This document shows, one piece after another, positions 16,791 through 25,965 of a stretch of DNA of 64,000 nucleotides; the first letter of the stretch is position 1, and every line of letters begins with the position of its first letter. This stretch comes from Polluticoccus soli (GTDB taxonomy: Bacteria; Bacteroidota; Bacteroidia; Chitinophagales; Chitinophagaceae), in the NCBI RefSeq assembly GCF_029269745.1, contig NZ_JARJHT010000001.1, forward strand, positions 930,001 through 994,000. The letters run 5' to 3'. A model generated the notes under the pieces. That model searched no databases. It was given only the letters and a program-made list of their open reading frames with translations, and was not told the DNA's origin. Both the position numbers and the translations under genes were made by a program.

Positions 16791-17303
16791 ATGGCAGAAA
16801 CTAAAATAACAGATGCGGCATTTGACACCGACCATGAAATACGGGCACAGGACTCTGTCTGCATTAATGAATCGCACCTTACGCACAAATGGTATCACCA
16901 AATAAAATACATAGTTGTCGGCATCCTTTTCGGAGTGGCATTTGTGAAAGCTGAAATAATCTCGTGGTTTAGAATACAGGAGATGTTCCGCCTGCAAAGC
17001 TTCCACATGTTCGGGGTAATAGGCAGCGCCGTAGTCGTTGGGGCAATTTCAGTATGGCTCATCAAGCGATATAATGCGAAGACTATTTATGGAGAGAAGA
17101 TTGAATTTCATCCAAAAAAATTCAACAAAGGTCAAATTTACGGCGGCTTGCTATTCGGGCTGGGTTGGGCAATGACAGGGGCATGTCCGGGTCCTCTGTT
17201 CGCCCAGCTTGGGACAGGCGCATTTGCCGTTCTTGCAGTCATATTAAGCGCAATCGCCGGCACATGGGTCTATGGATACTTCAGGGAGCGCTTGCCCCAC
17301 TAA
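16791..17303 (+). CDS. YeeE/YedE (DUF6691-type) half-size permease, subunit 2
   Basis: This 170-aa protein has a soluble N-terminal ~38 residues and four membrane helices. The signature GWAMTGACPGPLFAQLG carries Cys132, the counterpart of the GCTSGH motif in the partner gene 10 bp upstream. The two would together make one full YeeE-type channel. Such pairs commonly accompany persulfide dioxygenase and rhodanese genes. Confidence 0.87.
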   Translation: MAETKITDAAFDTDHEIRAQDSVCINESHLTHKWYHQIKYIVVGILFGVAFVKAEIISWFRIQEMFRLQSFHMFGVIGSAVVVGAISVWLIKRYNAKTIYGEKIEFHPKKFNKGQIYGGLLFGLGWAMTGACPGPLFAQLGTGAFAVLAVILSAIAGTWVYGYFRERLPH

Positions 17304-17319
17304 CGTTAAATCAGACAAT

Positions 17320-17940
17320 ATGAACAACACTAAATCACATTGGGAAACGGTCTATAACACCAAACAGCCAAACGAGGTTTCGTGGACACAAGATAAACCT
17401 CAAACCTCACTGTCATACATTCAGTCTTTGAACTTGCCTAAAAAAGCTGCTATAATTGACATCGGTGGCGGTGATAGCAGGCTCGTTGACAATTTAATTG
17501 AACTGGGTTACAGGAACGTCACAGTGTTGGACATTTCTGAAAGCGCCCTCGAACGTGCAAGACAACGACTCGGGAACAAAGCCGACCTGGTGAAATGGCT
17601 GGCGATAGACATTACAGAATTCGAACCCCAAAGCAAATACGATGTATGGCACGACCGGGCCACGTTCCATTTCATGACTACGGAATACCAAATTAGCCAA
17701 TACATTCGCGCCTTTGAAGTTTCGGGTGCAAGACATTTGTTTATTGGAAGTTTTTCAAAAGATGGCCCAACCAAATGCAGTGGGCTTGACATAAAGCAAT
17801 ATGACCCAACAGACATGCAGAAAAGATTTGGCAACTTTGAGATGACGGCCTTCACTAAGGAAGACCATATAACGCCGTTTGGTACTAAGCAAAATTTTGT
17901 CTTTTGCAGTTTCGATAGAAAAGAAAAACTGAGTCGATAA
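17320..17940 (+). CDS. Class I SAM-dependent methyltransferase
   Basis: The start is set at the ATG at 17320 because the reading frame further upstream overlaps the permease. The 206-aa product has the SAM-binding motif I IIDIGGGDSRLVD, the acidic strand VTVLDISESALERA and motif IV WLAIDITEF. The opening HWETVYNTKQPNEVSWTQ is common to small methyltransferases of unknown substrate found near rhodanese genes. Methylation of a thiol or sulfide as a detoxification step is possible but unproven. It is the last gene of the operon. Confidence 0.82.
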   Translation: MNNTKSHWETVYNTKQPNEVSWTQDKPQTSLSYIQSLNLPKKAAIIDIGGGDSRLVDNLIELGYRNVTVLDISESALERARQRLGNKADLVKWLAIDITEFEPQSKYDVWHDRATFHFMTTEYQISQYIRAFEVSGARHLFIGSFSKDGPTKCSGLDIKQYDPTDMQKRFGNFEMTAFTKEDHITPFGTKQNFVFCSFDRKEKLSR

Positions 17941-17946
17941 AAGTGG

Positions 17947-17966
17947 AGGTGGCAATTTTGCCACCT
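17947..17966. terminator. Bidirectional terminator between sulfur operon and second integrase
   Basis: AGGTGGC (17947-17953) pairs with GCCACCT (17960-17966) around an AATTTT loop, between two convergent genes. Moderately T-rich sequence follows on the plus strand. Confidence 0.65.
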
Positions 17967-17973
17967 TCCTTAT

Positions 17974-19212
17974 TTAAAACTTCAGCAGCGTTTCAGAAAT
18001 TTCCTTCGTTTTATTGTCAGGAAGCGTCTTTAAGTAGTGAGCTGTAGTGGCAGAAGTAGAGTGGCCAAACAGGTCACGTATAAACTCTATTGGCGTACCT
18101 TGTAGTTTCAGGTTTGTACCAAAGGAGTGGCGTGCAAGGTTTAAGTTCAATGGCTTTGTAAATCCAAGCTTCTTACCAATATCATTTAGTACGTGATTAA
18201 TCTTCTTCTTTATCGTTTTACGGCGTAGTTCCTTCTTCGCAGAAGTGTTGAACCTGGTATCGTCCATAATCGGGAACACGTACTGCTCAGGCTCTTGTGG
18301 CTTGTTTCCCCATTCATTGATGATACGCTGCATCTCAGGGTGCAGGTAAATCTTTATCTCCTTGTTGGCAATCGTGTTCGTTCTTTTGGTCTTCTCCCTT
18401 ACAATAGAAATGTACTCTCCTTGGATATTTTTATACCTCATGTACATCATATCCTTAGGATTGATACCGTTTGCAAGGTAACAGAACAGCCAGTAGTCCT
18501 TTGCCCTGCGCTCCCGCATCAGCGGGCTTTGGAACTCATACAGCGCCTTTACCTCCTCAGGATAAAGAACATTCTTAGATTTAACTGATGTACCTATTGT
18601 ATATTTTCTAAAAGGATAGAACCTTTGTGGGATATAACCGTCAGTAATGGCTTTATTGAAGATGGCACGCAGACCTCGCAGGTAAATTTGAGCTGTGGCA
18701 GGTGAATTGCCGTTTGCAATCATCCAATTGTTATAGGATTTAAGAAAATCGGCATCCATCTCTTCAAAGTATAATTTAGCACGGAACTGCTTTAATGATT
18801 TTAAACCTTGTCCGTAATTCTCTGCTGTCCTGAGTCTATCCTCTTTTTTGAGATTTCTGATGTACTCTTCATACAAAAAGGTAACGTCGGTCTTGTTGTT
18901 TAGGAACAACTCAGCTTCCGACTTAAAAACGCGCTGAAATGTTTCTCTTGTTGGATTAGGCAGATGTGAGAGAACGTGCTCCGCTTTGTTGACGTATTTG
19001 TTTATTGCGCTTCGCAGCTCTTTGACTTCCAAGCTACCGCCCCGGCCGCTCATGGCTTTCTCAAATTCTTCCTTAGAGGCGTAAAGCTGTAAACCAACCT
19101 TAAATTGAACGCCTCCAATCCTGACTGCAATCTGCACCGGACATTTATCTGTTCCCTTCTTAGGATAGCGCTTGTCCCAGTGAACATGTACTGAATATAT
19201 TTCTCGTTTCAT
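17974..19212 (-). CDS. Second tyrosine recombinase / integrase
   Basis: This 412-aa protein has an Arm-like N-terminus (KREIYSVHVHWDKRYPKKGT), a SAM-like domain (about 110-210) and a catalytic domain (about 220-405). Arg361-His362 lie in LARHSFGT, His384 in FGHSTS and nucleophile Tyr393 in TTAHYLKTL. As in the first integrase, the Arg-I box is GINPKDMM with no Arg. The two proteins are clearly different in sequence, so this is not a recent duplication. It lies in the middle of the island, converging on the sulfur operon. It may have moved the sulfur cluster or the downstream cargo independently. Confidence 0.92.
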   Translation of the reverse strand: MKREIYSVHVHWDKRYPKKGTDKCPVQIAVRIGGVQFKVGLQLYASKEEFEKAMSGRGGSLEVKELRSAINKYVNKAEHVLSHLPNPTRETFQRVFKSEAELFLNNKTDVTFLYEEYIRNLKKEDRLRTAENYGQGLKSLKQFRAKLYFEEMDADFLKSYNNWMIANGNSPATAQIYLRGLRAIFNKAITDGYIPQRFYPFRKYTIGTSVKSKNVLYPEEVKALYEFQSPLMRERRAKDYWLFCYLANGINPKDMMYMRYKNIQGEYISIVREKTKRTNTIANKEIKIYLHPEMQRIINEWGNKPQEPEQYVFPIMDDTRFNTSAKKELRRKTIKKKINHVLNDIGKKLGFTKPLNLNLARHSFGTNLKLQGTPIEFIRDLFGHSTSATTAHYLKTLPDNKTKEISETLLKF

Positions 19213-19611
19213 TGTCTTCGAATATTATAAGCCGAAGATGCAAGAAATCGGATTGCCAGTCCCCCTGATTTGCGCTAATGTTTCGCAAGTCCAATGTTAA
19301 TTCACCTTCCCAGCTTCGAAGGCATTCTAAGCGGGTCCTGATAGTGCTGAAAAATTGATAATAGCAATCGTATCTATTAGCTTTTTGCCTATCTTTACTA
19401 TAGGCGAAGCTTTATTAAAGCTTGGGGGCTATATGCCCCCTTTTCATTACGTACAGTTGTTACGTTAAAAAGAGAAAAAGAATTTGAAGAGCACGCCAAA
19501 GCGTTATACCATATCATCAAGTACTATCTAATCAGTCATTTCAGAAATCTACGAAACAGTGTACGCTGACAAAAGCACTTTAGATGTAGACCCTTTGTCA
19601 ATTTCAAACCA
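19213..19611. other. Intergenic region upstream of second integrase
   Basis: No gene is seen in about 400 bases. The region holds CTTCG...CGAAG inverted half-sites just upstream of the integrase start, a palindrome AAGCTTT/AAAGCTT near 19407-19423, and the terminator-like hairpin listed separately. A separate attachment site for the second integrase could not be identified by eye. Confidence 0.4.
19424..19440 (+). terminator. GC-rich hairpin followed by TTTT
   Basis: GGGGGC (19424-19429), loop TATAT, GCCCCC (19435-19440), then TTTTC. It has the form of an intrinsic terminator, but no gene is seen just upstream on the plus strand. It may be a remnant of a lost gene. Confidence 0.5.
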
Positions 19612-20031
19612 TTATTCAATCTCATGGTCTCGTAACTGTCGGGAAAGCTTTGTAAAGCCAACAACAGTTCCATCGTCGTCGTGCAGAGCTGTAATAACGA
19701 TACTGCCCCAAAACGTGCTTCCATCTTTACGCACACGGCGGCCAATGTGCCTGGCTCTGCCTTCACGCCTCGCAAGTTCCAAAAGCTGTTCGGGCAGCTT
19801 TTCTTGTCTATCGCCAGGGAGATAAAATATATTAAAATTCTGCCCAACTATTTCATCGGGTCTATACCCCTTTATTTCCTGTGCACCTTTGTTCCATGAA
19901 AGAATAGTCCCGTCGCTATCAAGCAAGATTATTGCGTAGTCTTGCACTTCGTCAATCATCCGACGGTGTAGAAACTCAAGTTTCTCCTTCTTGTCTAACT
20001 TCATATCGCTCTCTCTAATTAAAATTTCCAT
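19612..20031 (-). CDS. Stand-alone PAS-domain protein
   Basis: The ATG at 20031 gives 139 residues. One PAS domain fills residues about 30-130: DYAIILLDSDGTILSWNKGA, the IKGYRPDEIVGQ turn and RRVRKDGSTFWGSIVITALH. This resembles the PAS modules at the N-terminus of sensor kinases. No kinase, cyclase or HTH follows. Such a lone PAS protein could be a diffusible sensor, but with the GAF fragment 437 bp upstream on the same strand it more likely represents debris of a PAS-GAF signalling gene. Confidence 0.7.
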   Translation of the reverse strand: MEILIRESDMKLDKKEKLEFLHRRMIDEVQDYAIILLDSDGTILSWNKGAQEIKGYRPDEIVGQNFNIFYLPGDRQEKLPEQLLELARREGRARHIGRRVRKDGSTFWGSIVITALHDDDGTVVGFTKLSRQLRDHEIE

Positions 20032-20144
20032 TTCAGTCCGCAAAGATACAACCAGAATATTTTAGTAATCAGTACACCTATCCATTGTATCTTTAACAAT
20101 TATCCAGACTTGGCTGATGTACGGGGTCACGAACAACATAACAT

Positions 20145-20438
20145 TTGCAAAGGCAGCCACTATTGAAACAAAAGCACCTTAAACTTAAGGGCCTTCAATA
20201 CACCAAAGGTTTGGAAACAATAGGAGTAATCATTGATTTGATTATTTTCAGAATTGATGAAGAACGAAATGTGCGCTTAAATTTCAATTCAAATAATCCA
20301 ATCATTTATCAAAACATTGATAACAATGAGCCTGGATTTGGAGTACTGGTTGCGATTAAACATGAACATTTAGCTTTGCGTAAGCCGGTAATATCATTCC
20401 AGCACTTGGATGAATATCTTACCGAGTGTGGGTTATAG
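20145..20438 (+). CDS. Hypothetical short ORF of uncertain reality
   Basis: The frame opens at a TTG and codes for 97 residues with a plausible composition (NNEPGFGVLVAIKHEHLALR). It has no signal, membrane segment or known domain. It lies between the PAS gene and the GAF fragment on the opposite strand, in a region that appears degraded. Confidence 0.25.
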   Translation: MQRQPLLKQKHLKLKGLQYTKGLETIGVIIDLIIFRIDEERNVRLNFNSNNPIIYQNIDNNEPGFGVLVAIKHEHLALRKPVISFQHLDEYLTECGL

Positions 20439-20467
20439 TACATACCGAAGACAGGATTACGTTAAGT

Positions 20468-20824
20468 CTATGTGGCAACTGTTACCACAGCTATTAGTTC
20501 ATGCGATATTCGTTCAGCTATTGACGAAAGCGCCAATTCAATAGCACCAGCATGCTGAATTTTTGACTCATTCATCAACACGATAAGACCAAGTGGTTCG
20601 CCATTGGGATGCATTAAAGGCGTTCCGATATAGCTTTCAATTTTCAAATCCTGAAGCTCTTTGTCATCCGGAAACATTTGTTGCACCCCCGAAGGGAAAT
20701 AGCAACAATTACGACCCACTACATTTTCGCAAGGTGTACCATATAATGAATACGTCATGTTGTCTATAACCTTTCCCTTGGCAACCAGCGTTACTGTTTT
20801 AATTTTAGAACGGTCTTCCGGCAA
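20468..20824 (-). pseudogene. GAF-domain fragment, probably a truncated signalling gene
   Basis: The 118-codon frame has no ATG at its start (only TTG). It begins inside a GAF domain: TVTLVAKGKVIDNMTYSLYG, then GTPCENVVGR, FPDDKELQDLKIESYIGTPL and GEPLGLIVLMN. These are conserved features of GAF modules that normally precede histidine-kinase cores. The start of the domain and all output domains are missing, and the frame ends soon after the GAF core. Together with the nearby PAS gene it looks like the remains of a multi-domain sensor. Confidence 0.6.
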
Positions 20825-21302
20825 CTTACTCCAGTCTCTTCAGCTATTCATTTGTTCTACAATTTATTTAGTTTGATTCAATTTCTCCAGAGTTGCATTA
20901 TAGGTTACACCAAAAGGTCAACTTTAAAAAACACAATTTAAAACACAATTCCTGCTGCAATTTCGTTTGCTATGGCTTCTCGTTGTTTCGGCATTTTTGC
21001 TTTGACAATGGCAAATTTGAGAGCACGGTTGACGAAGTCACATGTCATTAATAGGATGTCAACTGAAGCAACCCTTATTTTTTTATTGCTTAAATTGTGT
21101 CAATTGACACCGAGCTTCTACCTTCCTACACCTAACAATACTAACCAAACTCTATATCAAGTTTGATGTTCCAAGGCACTTTCCTATCGCACTATAACTC
21201 GCAATAAAGTTTTCCTGAGTACTGCAAATTCAAAAACTTGCACTTTTCAATCAAAAAAGACAGTTTTGACTGTTTTATTCGGGTTCATTTTTATAGATAT
21301 AC
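20825..21302. other. Intergenic region holding a 61-bp repeat
   Basis: No convincing gene is present in these ~480 bases. The notable content is the repeat at 21187-21247, which recurs at 27052-27111. Confidence 0.45.
21187..21247 (+). repeat. 61-bp direct repeat, copy 1 (left of T9SS cargo)
   Basis: This stretch starts TCGCACTATAACTCGCAATA and ends ACTTGCACTTTT. It matches 27052-27111 with three substitutions and one single-base gap. The two copies are in the same orientation, 5.8 kb apart, and bracket three co-directional T9SS genes. Confidence 0.8.
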
Positions 21303-21330
21303 ACAAAGGGGGCAATATTGCCCCCTTTGT
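21303..21330. terminator. Strong bidirectional hairpin terminator
   Basis: ACAAAGGGGGC (21303-21313), loop AATATT, GCCCCCTTTGT (21320-21330): an 11-bp perfect stem followed on the plus strand by TATTTTTT. It lies 28 bp beyond the stop of the S8 protease gene, which it probably terminates. Confidence 0.8.
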
Positions 21331-21358
21331 TATTTTTTGAGTTAAATGCCTATCTACT

Positions 21359-24300
21359 TTACTCCACTTTCATAAACTTCAACGAATGGTGCTTGGCTTG
21401 CTTGTCAATCATCTTAATGAAATAAACTCCAGGCTGTAGCGCTTTCGTATTAATCTGATATTGGCCATTTGTGAACTCAATATTCTTCCTTGAGTATACT
21501 GTACGTCCAGTAATATCAACAACAGTTATCATTGTCAGTGCTTGTTTGTCGCTAACGGATTGAATAGTAAAGTTTTCGTTGGTCGGATTCGGATAGCCCT
21601 TAAAGTCTTTGGTATCCATTTCAAAGGATTGCGAGCCTTGCTTTCCTTCGGTTTCTTCATCTGCCTCGATATTTATAGCAAAGCCAACAGCACCGTATAC
21701 TTCATCTCGTGCCATTGCAAACTTGGTCCCATCGCCATTGTCGACAGAATCGATACGTTCAATAATCTGGCGAATCCACACTCTCTCGTTTTCGACTGCA
21801 AAGGGGACAGCGTTCCCATTTAATTCCAGAAGAACTTTTACTGGATATTTTTGCATGGCACCTATATCAAGATTGCCCAATCGTAGCGGGTGATGTAAAT
21901 CGAAATACACTGTTTTCAAACCATCCTCATAAGATGTTGCGTTTCCCTCTCTACCCCCATCGACCCATAAATCATACAAATCGCCCAGTACAAGGGAGCC
22001 CTGCAAATAATCTCCTGGATGGCCATGAAGGTATGGTTCTATGTGTTGTCCAGTAGTAACCTCAAGTGTAAAAACAGTGGGCGTATTGTTTGCATTGCCT
22101 ACCACAATAACCGTTCCTTTGGGTGGTGGAGCGCCAGGCGTAAAATTTGTTACAACAAGGTTTCGTGTAACGATATTGTTGTTGTTCCAAATATTTTCTT
22201 TTACAAGTGTGTCCTCTGCAAACGTCATACCATCATTCGTTACGGTAGGCATTATAATACGGGCAAGAATACAAACCTCTATTTTCGCAGCAGTATCATA
22301 ATTCTGCGGATTAGGCGGCTGCCACGCGCACTCTACCAATATCTCTTGTCCGGGATTAAGTGAAGGCAAAGGTTTAGAGCAAATGCTATCTCCAGCCTTA
22401 AGACCATTTATGAATGTATTCCCAACCCAATCATCTTCCCACGTCTCACCTGTCGAAGCTATTGTCCAATAAAACTTTGAACGAACACTGTCACCTGATG
22501 GCGAAGCAGCGCAGCCTACATTTCTCACGCGAGAGTACACATAATTGTTCACACCTTGCGTATACTCGGGATTTTGTGGTATATCAATGCTGTCCTGCAA
22601 TTCACGTACCCATAAATCGGGGCTTTCCCAAATATTCCAATTCTTTGCGTTAATCTGCTCCATGTTGTTTCGCTCTTCATAGGTATCTGCGAACGCATCA
22701 CGCATTACCAAATCCCATTTGTTAGCATCGTCTATTAAGTTAAACTTGATTACTTTATTCGCAACTTTTTGAATGTTAGATGCGTCGTACACAGTTAACC
22801 GATAATAGAAAACATACGGCGCGCCAAGGACACCGGGGATAGTGGCAGTAAAACTATTGTTCGTTATACCGCTGTTTGTTATCGGGGATACGTGGCATCG
22901 ATTACCGTCAATAGGCTCCCATTTATAAGAGTAGGGAGGTGTACCATTCTCCAGTTCTACGGTAAGCTGAGGATTTGGCACACTCACAACGGTACCTGGC
23001 GCGCATTTAGTGCTGATTTTAATAGTTTTTATTATAAATGTTGTGGTGTTCGAATTATTGTAGCTGAAATCTTTTGCCACAGAAACTGCCGCAAACGCAT
23101 CTAAGCGTCCAGTTCCAAGTCTGCCGTTATAAAGTGTCGAACCTTTATATTTCTTGTTCCATGAAACATCGTAAATGTCTTTGTTCGCTTGAGTTTTCAA
23201 TATCCATTCCATTTGATATGGTGTTAGGTCTGGCTTTAATGTCCGCATTAACCCTACTGTTCCGGACACAAGCGGTGCACTAAAAGATGTACCTGTCCCC
23301 AGTTTATTATACCAGTGTTTGTTCGGGTCATTGGGGTCATAAGTTAACCCACTTAGGTCCAGACCTGGCGCACATATATCTACACGGTCATTATGATTTG
23401 CGAATGTTGTTGAATCACCTGAAAATCGCTCATGCACAAGCACTGCGTCATGAACATTAGGGTTGACTGTATCAGTATTCAACCAGCCAATATGTGTCAC
23501 TGAAATGTTATGGTCAAATGACGCAGGGAAAATATAGTGTCGGGTATCTCCAGTATTTTGACCTGCTGCTGCGACCGTCAAGGTTCCGTTTTCATAAATT
23601 TCATCATACAGGCCTTGCCAAACAAAAAGTTTAATGTTTTGGCTAACAGGATACCGATACGGATAAGTTAAATGCTTTTCGGTTCCTTCATACCAGCTTG
23701 CATTAGTTATGCGTCTTCCTCTTTGCGATATCGCCAGCATCACACTATCTCCGTTTAAGCCAGAGTGAGCCTGAATATCTAATCTGCAATTAAATCCAAT
23801 TGCAGGAACTCCACCATTCGTATCAGTCGCGGCGGCGGCATAACCGGCGACAGCCGTGCCATGGTCCGCCGGCGTGGTCGCCACACCAGTACCTCCATTA
23901 TAGTATACCTTACCCCACAAATCAGGGTTATTCAGGTCGAAATAGTTGTCGCATATGCCGATAATAATAGTATCGTGGCCTTTTGAATGGACCCACGCGT
24001 CCCTGGCACCAATGAAATCAAGATAACCCATATCATACCCAAGAGTACTCCAGTCTCCAGGCGTGTAGCTAAGCGACTTAACTGTATCTATCCTGCCATA
24101 GCTGGGGAATAAGGTACTGTCATAGTTCCTCAAATCGGACAGTATCGCAGAGTCGTCTACCTGTATTTTATAAACGTTTCTCAGGTACTCGTACTTAGAG
24201 GTTGGAAACGCCTTATTAAAGCCTGACACGACATAGTTGCCTATAATACTATTAATATTGGGGTCGTTAAAGGTCGGAGTAACAGTACCTCCCCCTTTCG

Positions 24301-24415
24301 CTACGCTTGTAATGATGGAGTTGTCCGGTATTGACAAATAAAAAGTATACGGCTGGGCAAACGATTGGCTAATTGCCCCGAGCAGGAGCAATGACCACAG
24401 CAATGCGTGTTTCAT
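21359..24415 (-). CDS. Secreted S8 (subtilisin-like) serine protease with T9SS sorting domain
   Basis: This 1018-aa protein has a signal peptide (MKHALLWSLLLLGAISQSFA) and a propeptide-like region to about 120. The peptidase S8 domain (about 125-440) carries Asp156 in IIGICDNYF, His185 in DHGTAVAGY, the oxyanion Asn287 in AAAGQNTGD and Ser377 in GTGTSFSAP. A PKD-like module follows (about 465-555, GTPPYSYKWEP), then a CARDB-like region (about 600-740). The C-terminus is a T9SS sorting domain (FKGYPNPTNENFTIQSVSDK ... GVYFIKM). All catalytic residues are present, so an active extracellular protease is expected. It is the last of three co-directional T9SS genes. Confidence 0.92.
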   Translation of the reverse strand: MKHALLWSLLLLGAISQSFAQPYTFYLSIPDNSIITSVAKGGGTVTPTFNDPNINSIIGNYVVSGFNKAFPTSKYEYLRNVYKIQVDDSAILSDLRNYDSTLFPSYGRIDTVKSLSYTPGDWSTLGYDMGYLDFIGARDAWVHSKGHDTIIIGICDNYFDLNNPDLWGKVYYNGGTGVATTPADHGTAVAGYAAAATDTNGGVPAIGFNCRLDIQAHSGLNGDSVMLAISQRGRRITNASWYEGTEKHLTYPYRYPVSQNIKLFVWQGLYDEIYENGTLTVAAAGQNTGDTRHYIFPASFDHNISVTHIGWLNTDTVNPNVHDAVLVHERFSGDSTTFANHNDRVDICAPGLDLSGLTYDPNDPNKHWYNKLGTGTSFSAPLVSGTVGLMRTLKPDLTPYQMEWILKTQANKDIYDVSWNKKYKGSTLYNGRLGTGRLDAFAAVSVAKDFSYNNSNTTTFIIKTIKISTKCAPGTVVSVPNPQLTVELENGTPPYSYKWEPIDGNRCHVSPITNSGITNNSFTATIPGVLGAPYVFYYRLTVYDASNIQKVANKVIKFNLIDDANKWDLVMRDAFADTYEERNNMEQINAKNWNIWESPDLWVRELQDSIDIPQNPEYTQGVNNYVYSRVRNVGCAASPSGDSVRSKFYWTIASTGETWEDDWVGNTFINGLKAGDSICSKPLPSLNPGQEILVECAWQPPNPQNYDTAAKIEVCILARIIMPTVTNDGMTFAEDTLVKENIWNNNNIVTRNLVVTNFTPGAPPPKGTVIVVGNANNTPTVFTLEVTTGQHIEPYLHGHPGDYLQGSLVLGDLYDLWVDGGREGNATSYEDGLKTVYFDLHHPLRLGNLDIGAMQKYPVKVLLELNGNAVPFAVENERVWIRQIIERIDSVDNGDGTKFAMARDEVYGAVGFAINIEADEETEGKQGSQSFEMDTKDFKGYPNPTNENFTIQSVSDKQALTMITVVDITGRTVYSRKNIEFTNGQYQINTKALQPGVYFIKMIDKQAKHHSLKFMKVE

Positions 24416-24447
24416 ATATGTAGTATTTAGTTACGGTATCAGCATCC

Positions 24448-25965
24448 TCACCTAAGGATAACGACAGGTTTTATAGCTTGCCTGTTTCCTGCAATTAGTC
24501 GCAAGAAATAAAAGCCTGCTGGTATATCTTGAAGGTCTATGGAACCTAAAAGCAATCTGTCATACCTTCTAATAATTCGACCATCTGCGTTTACTAATTG
24601 GACTAACTCTATTTTATCCGTCGAATTGCCTTCAATATTTATTATATCATTGGCAGGGTTTGGATAAAGGCGAAATTGACTCTCCAGTGAATTTTCAGAT
24701 ATATGTGACGCCCAATTACCGTTATATCTTGCAAGCACCACCTTTCGTACATTCCAAGGAGGATTAGGCGGATACTCTGCATATCCTGTAACGACAATCT
24801 TTCCGTCAGGCTGAAGAGCTACGTCTTCACTTCGGTCGTCATTTCCTGCAACAGTAGTTTTTACGATTCCATTTGTGCCAAATGTCTTATCAATTTGTCC
24901 ATCGGGGTTATACCGTGCCAATGCAAATTGATTATTGCTATTTCCAGTAAGAACTATGCGTCCATCTGATTGAACTGCTATTCCTCGAGCAATGTCACCT
25001 CCACCAAGGTCAGTAATAACTTTCCCGTTCTGACCAAAGCTATTATCGAGAGAGCCATCAGCGTTAAACCTTGCCATAGCAAAATCATTGCCTGTGCCAG
25101 GTGATACGGTATATCCTGCAAGAATAATCTTGCCATCTGGAAGTAAAGTAGCGTCATTACATTTATCGTAGTTGCTGGCAAAATCAAGAACAGTAGCACC
25201 ATTCACACCGAAGCCACTATCCCTACTTCCGTCATCGTTAAGCCTGAACAACACAAAATCATAGCTCGTATTAGCAGGTGGGTCAGCAGAACCTGCAACT
25301 AAAATCATGTCATTCGGTTGAACCATAACAGCATTTGCCTCATTATAAAATGTAGATGCGGAATAAGCATGTAAGACCTTTCCGCTATCATTAAAAGTAT
25401 TATCAAGAGTACCGTCATTATTATAGCGGACAAGAGAAATAACAGCACCAGTTCTACCACCGAGTATTATCTTGCCGTTAGACTTTATGGAAACTGTATT
25501 ACAATAGCTGTTTAGTCCACCTATATTGGTAACGACATTCCCATTATAACCAAATGAAGAATCTATCGACCCATTCCCAAGCAGACGGATAGTTATGAAA
25601 TCGCTGCCATTCTGTAAGTCGTCACCTGCTATAAGAACTTTACCATCGGTTTGAATAGCAATTGCATTCCCTCGACAAAAATTAGAAATTTGGAATGTAT
25701 CGTAGCCGTTGTTTGCAAAAGAATTATCCAGTGAGCCGTCGGTGTTAAACCTGGCGACGCCAATGAAACCATTTGCTACAGCTGAAACGACAATCTTCCC
25801 ATCAGGTTGAAGAGCAAGTGCGGTTGCCCTGTCCTGTTCTACAATGTGCATTTGCACAATACCGTTATTGCCAAACGTACTATCTAACGTCCCAGGTTCC
25901 TGCGCACTGAGCTTGAAGGTGACAAGAAGGAATACTACAATCGATATGTTTCTCATGCACCTCAT
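24448..25965 (-). CDS. Secreted delta-60 repeat beta-propeller protein with T9SS sorting domain
   Basis: This 505-aa protein has a signal peptide (MRNISIVVFLLVTFKLSAQ from the fourth codon, the likelier start at 25956). About seven delta-60 repeats follow, each containing variants of LQPDGKIVVSG and ARFNTDGSLDNSFGNNG. They probably close into a propeller. The tail FRLYPNPANDIINIEGNSTD ... GFYFLRLI is a T9SS type-A domain. The ATG overlaps the stop of the upstream gene (ATGA), so the two are translationally coupled. Its function is unknown; surface binding is likely. Confidence 0.87.
   Translation of the reverse strand: MRCMRNISIVVFLLVTFKLSAQEPGTLDSTFGNNGIVQMHIVEQDRATALALQPDGKIVVSAVANGFIGVARFNTDGSLDNSFANNGYDTFQISNFCRGNAIAIQTDGKVLIAGDDLQNGSDFITIRLLGNGSIDSSFGYNGNVVTNIGGLNSYCNTVSIKSNGKIILGGRTGAVISLVRYNNDGTLDNTFNDSGKVLHAYSASTFYNEANAVMVQPNDMILVAGSADPPANTSYDFVLFRLNDDGSRDSGFGVNGATVLDFASNYDKCNDATLLPDGKIILAGYTVSPGTGNDFAMARFNADGSLDNSFGQNGKVITDLGGGDIARGIAVQSDGRIVLTGNSNNQFALARYNPDGQIDKTFGTNGIVKTTVAGNDDRSEDVALQPDGKIVVTGYAEYPPNPPWNVRKVVLARYNGNWASHISENSLESQFRLYPNPANDIINIEGNSTDKIELVQLVNADGRIIRRYDRLLLGSIDLQDIPAGFYFLRLIAGNRQAIKPVVILR

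Noticed and set aside
20972-21166. 64-codon plus-strand ORF
   Set aside because: No homology signal, no promoter or signal sequence, and low-complexity composition in a decayed region.
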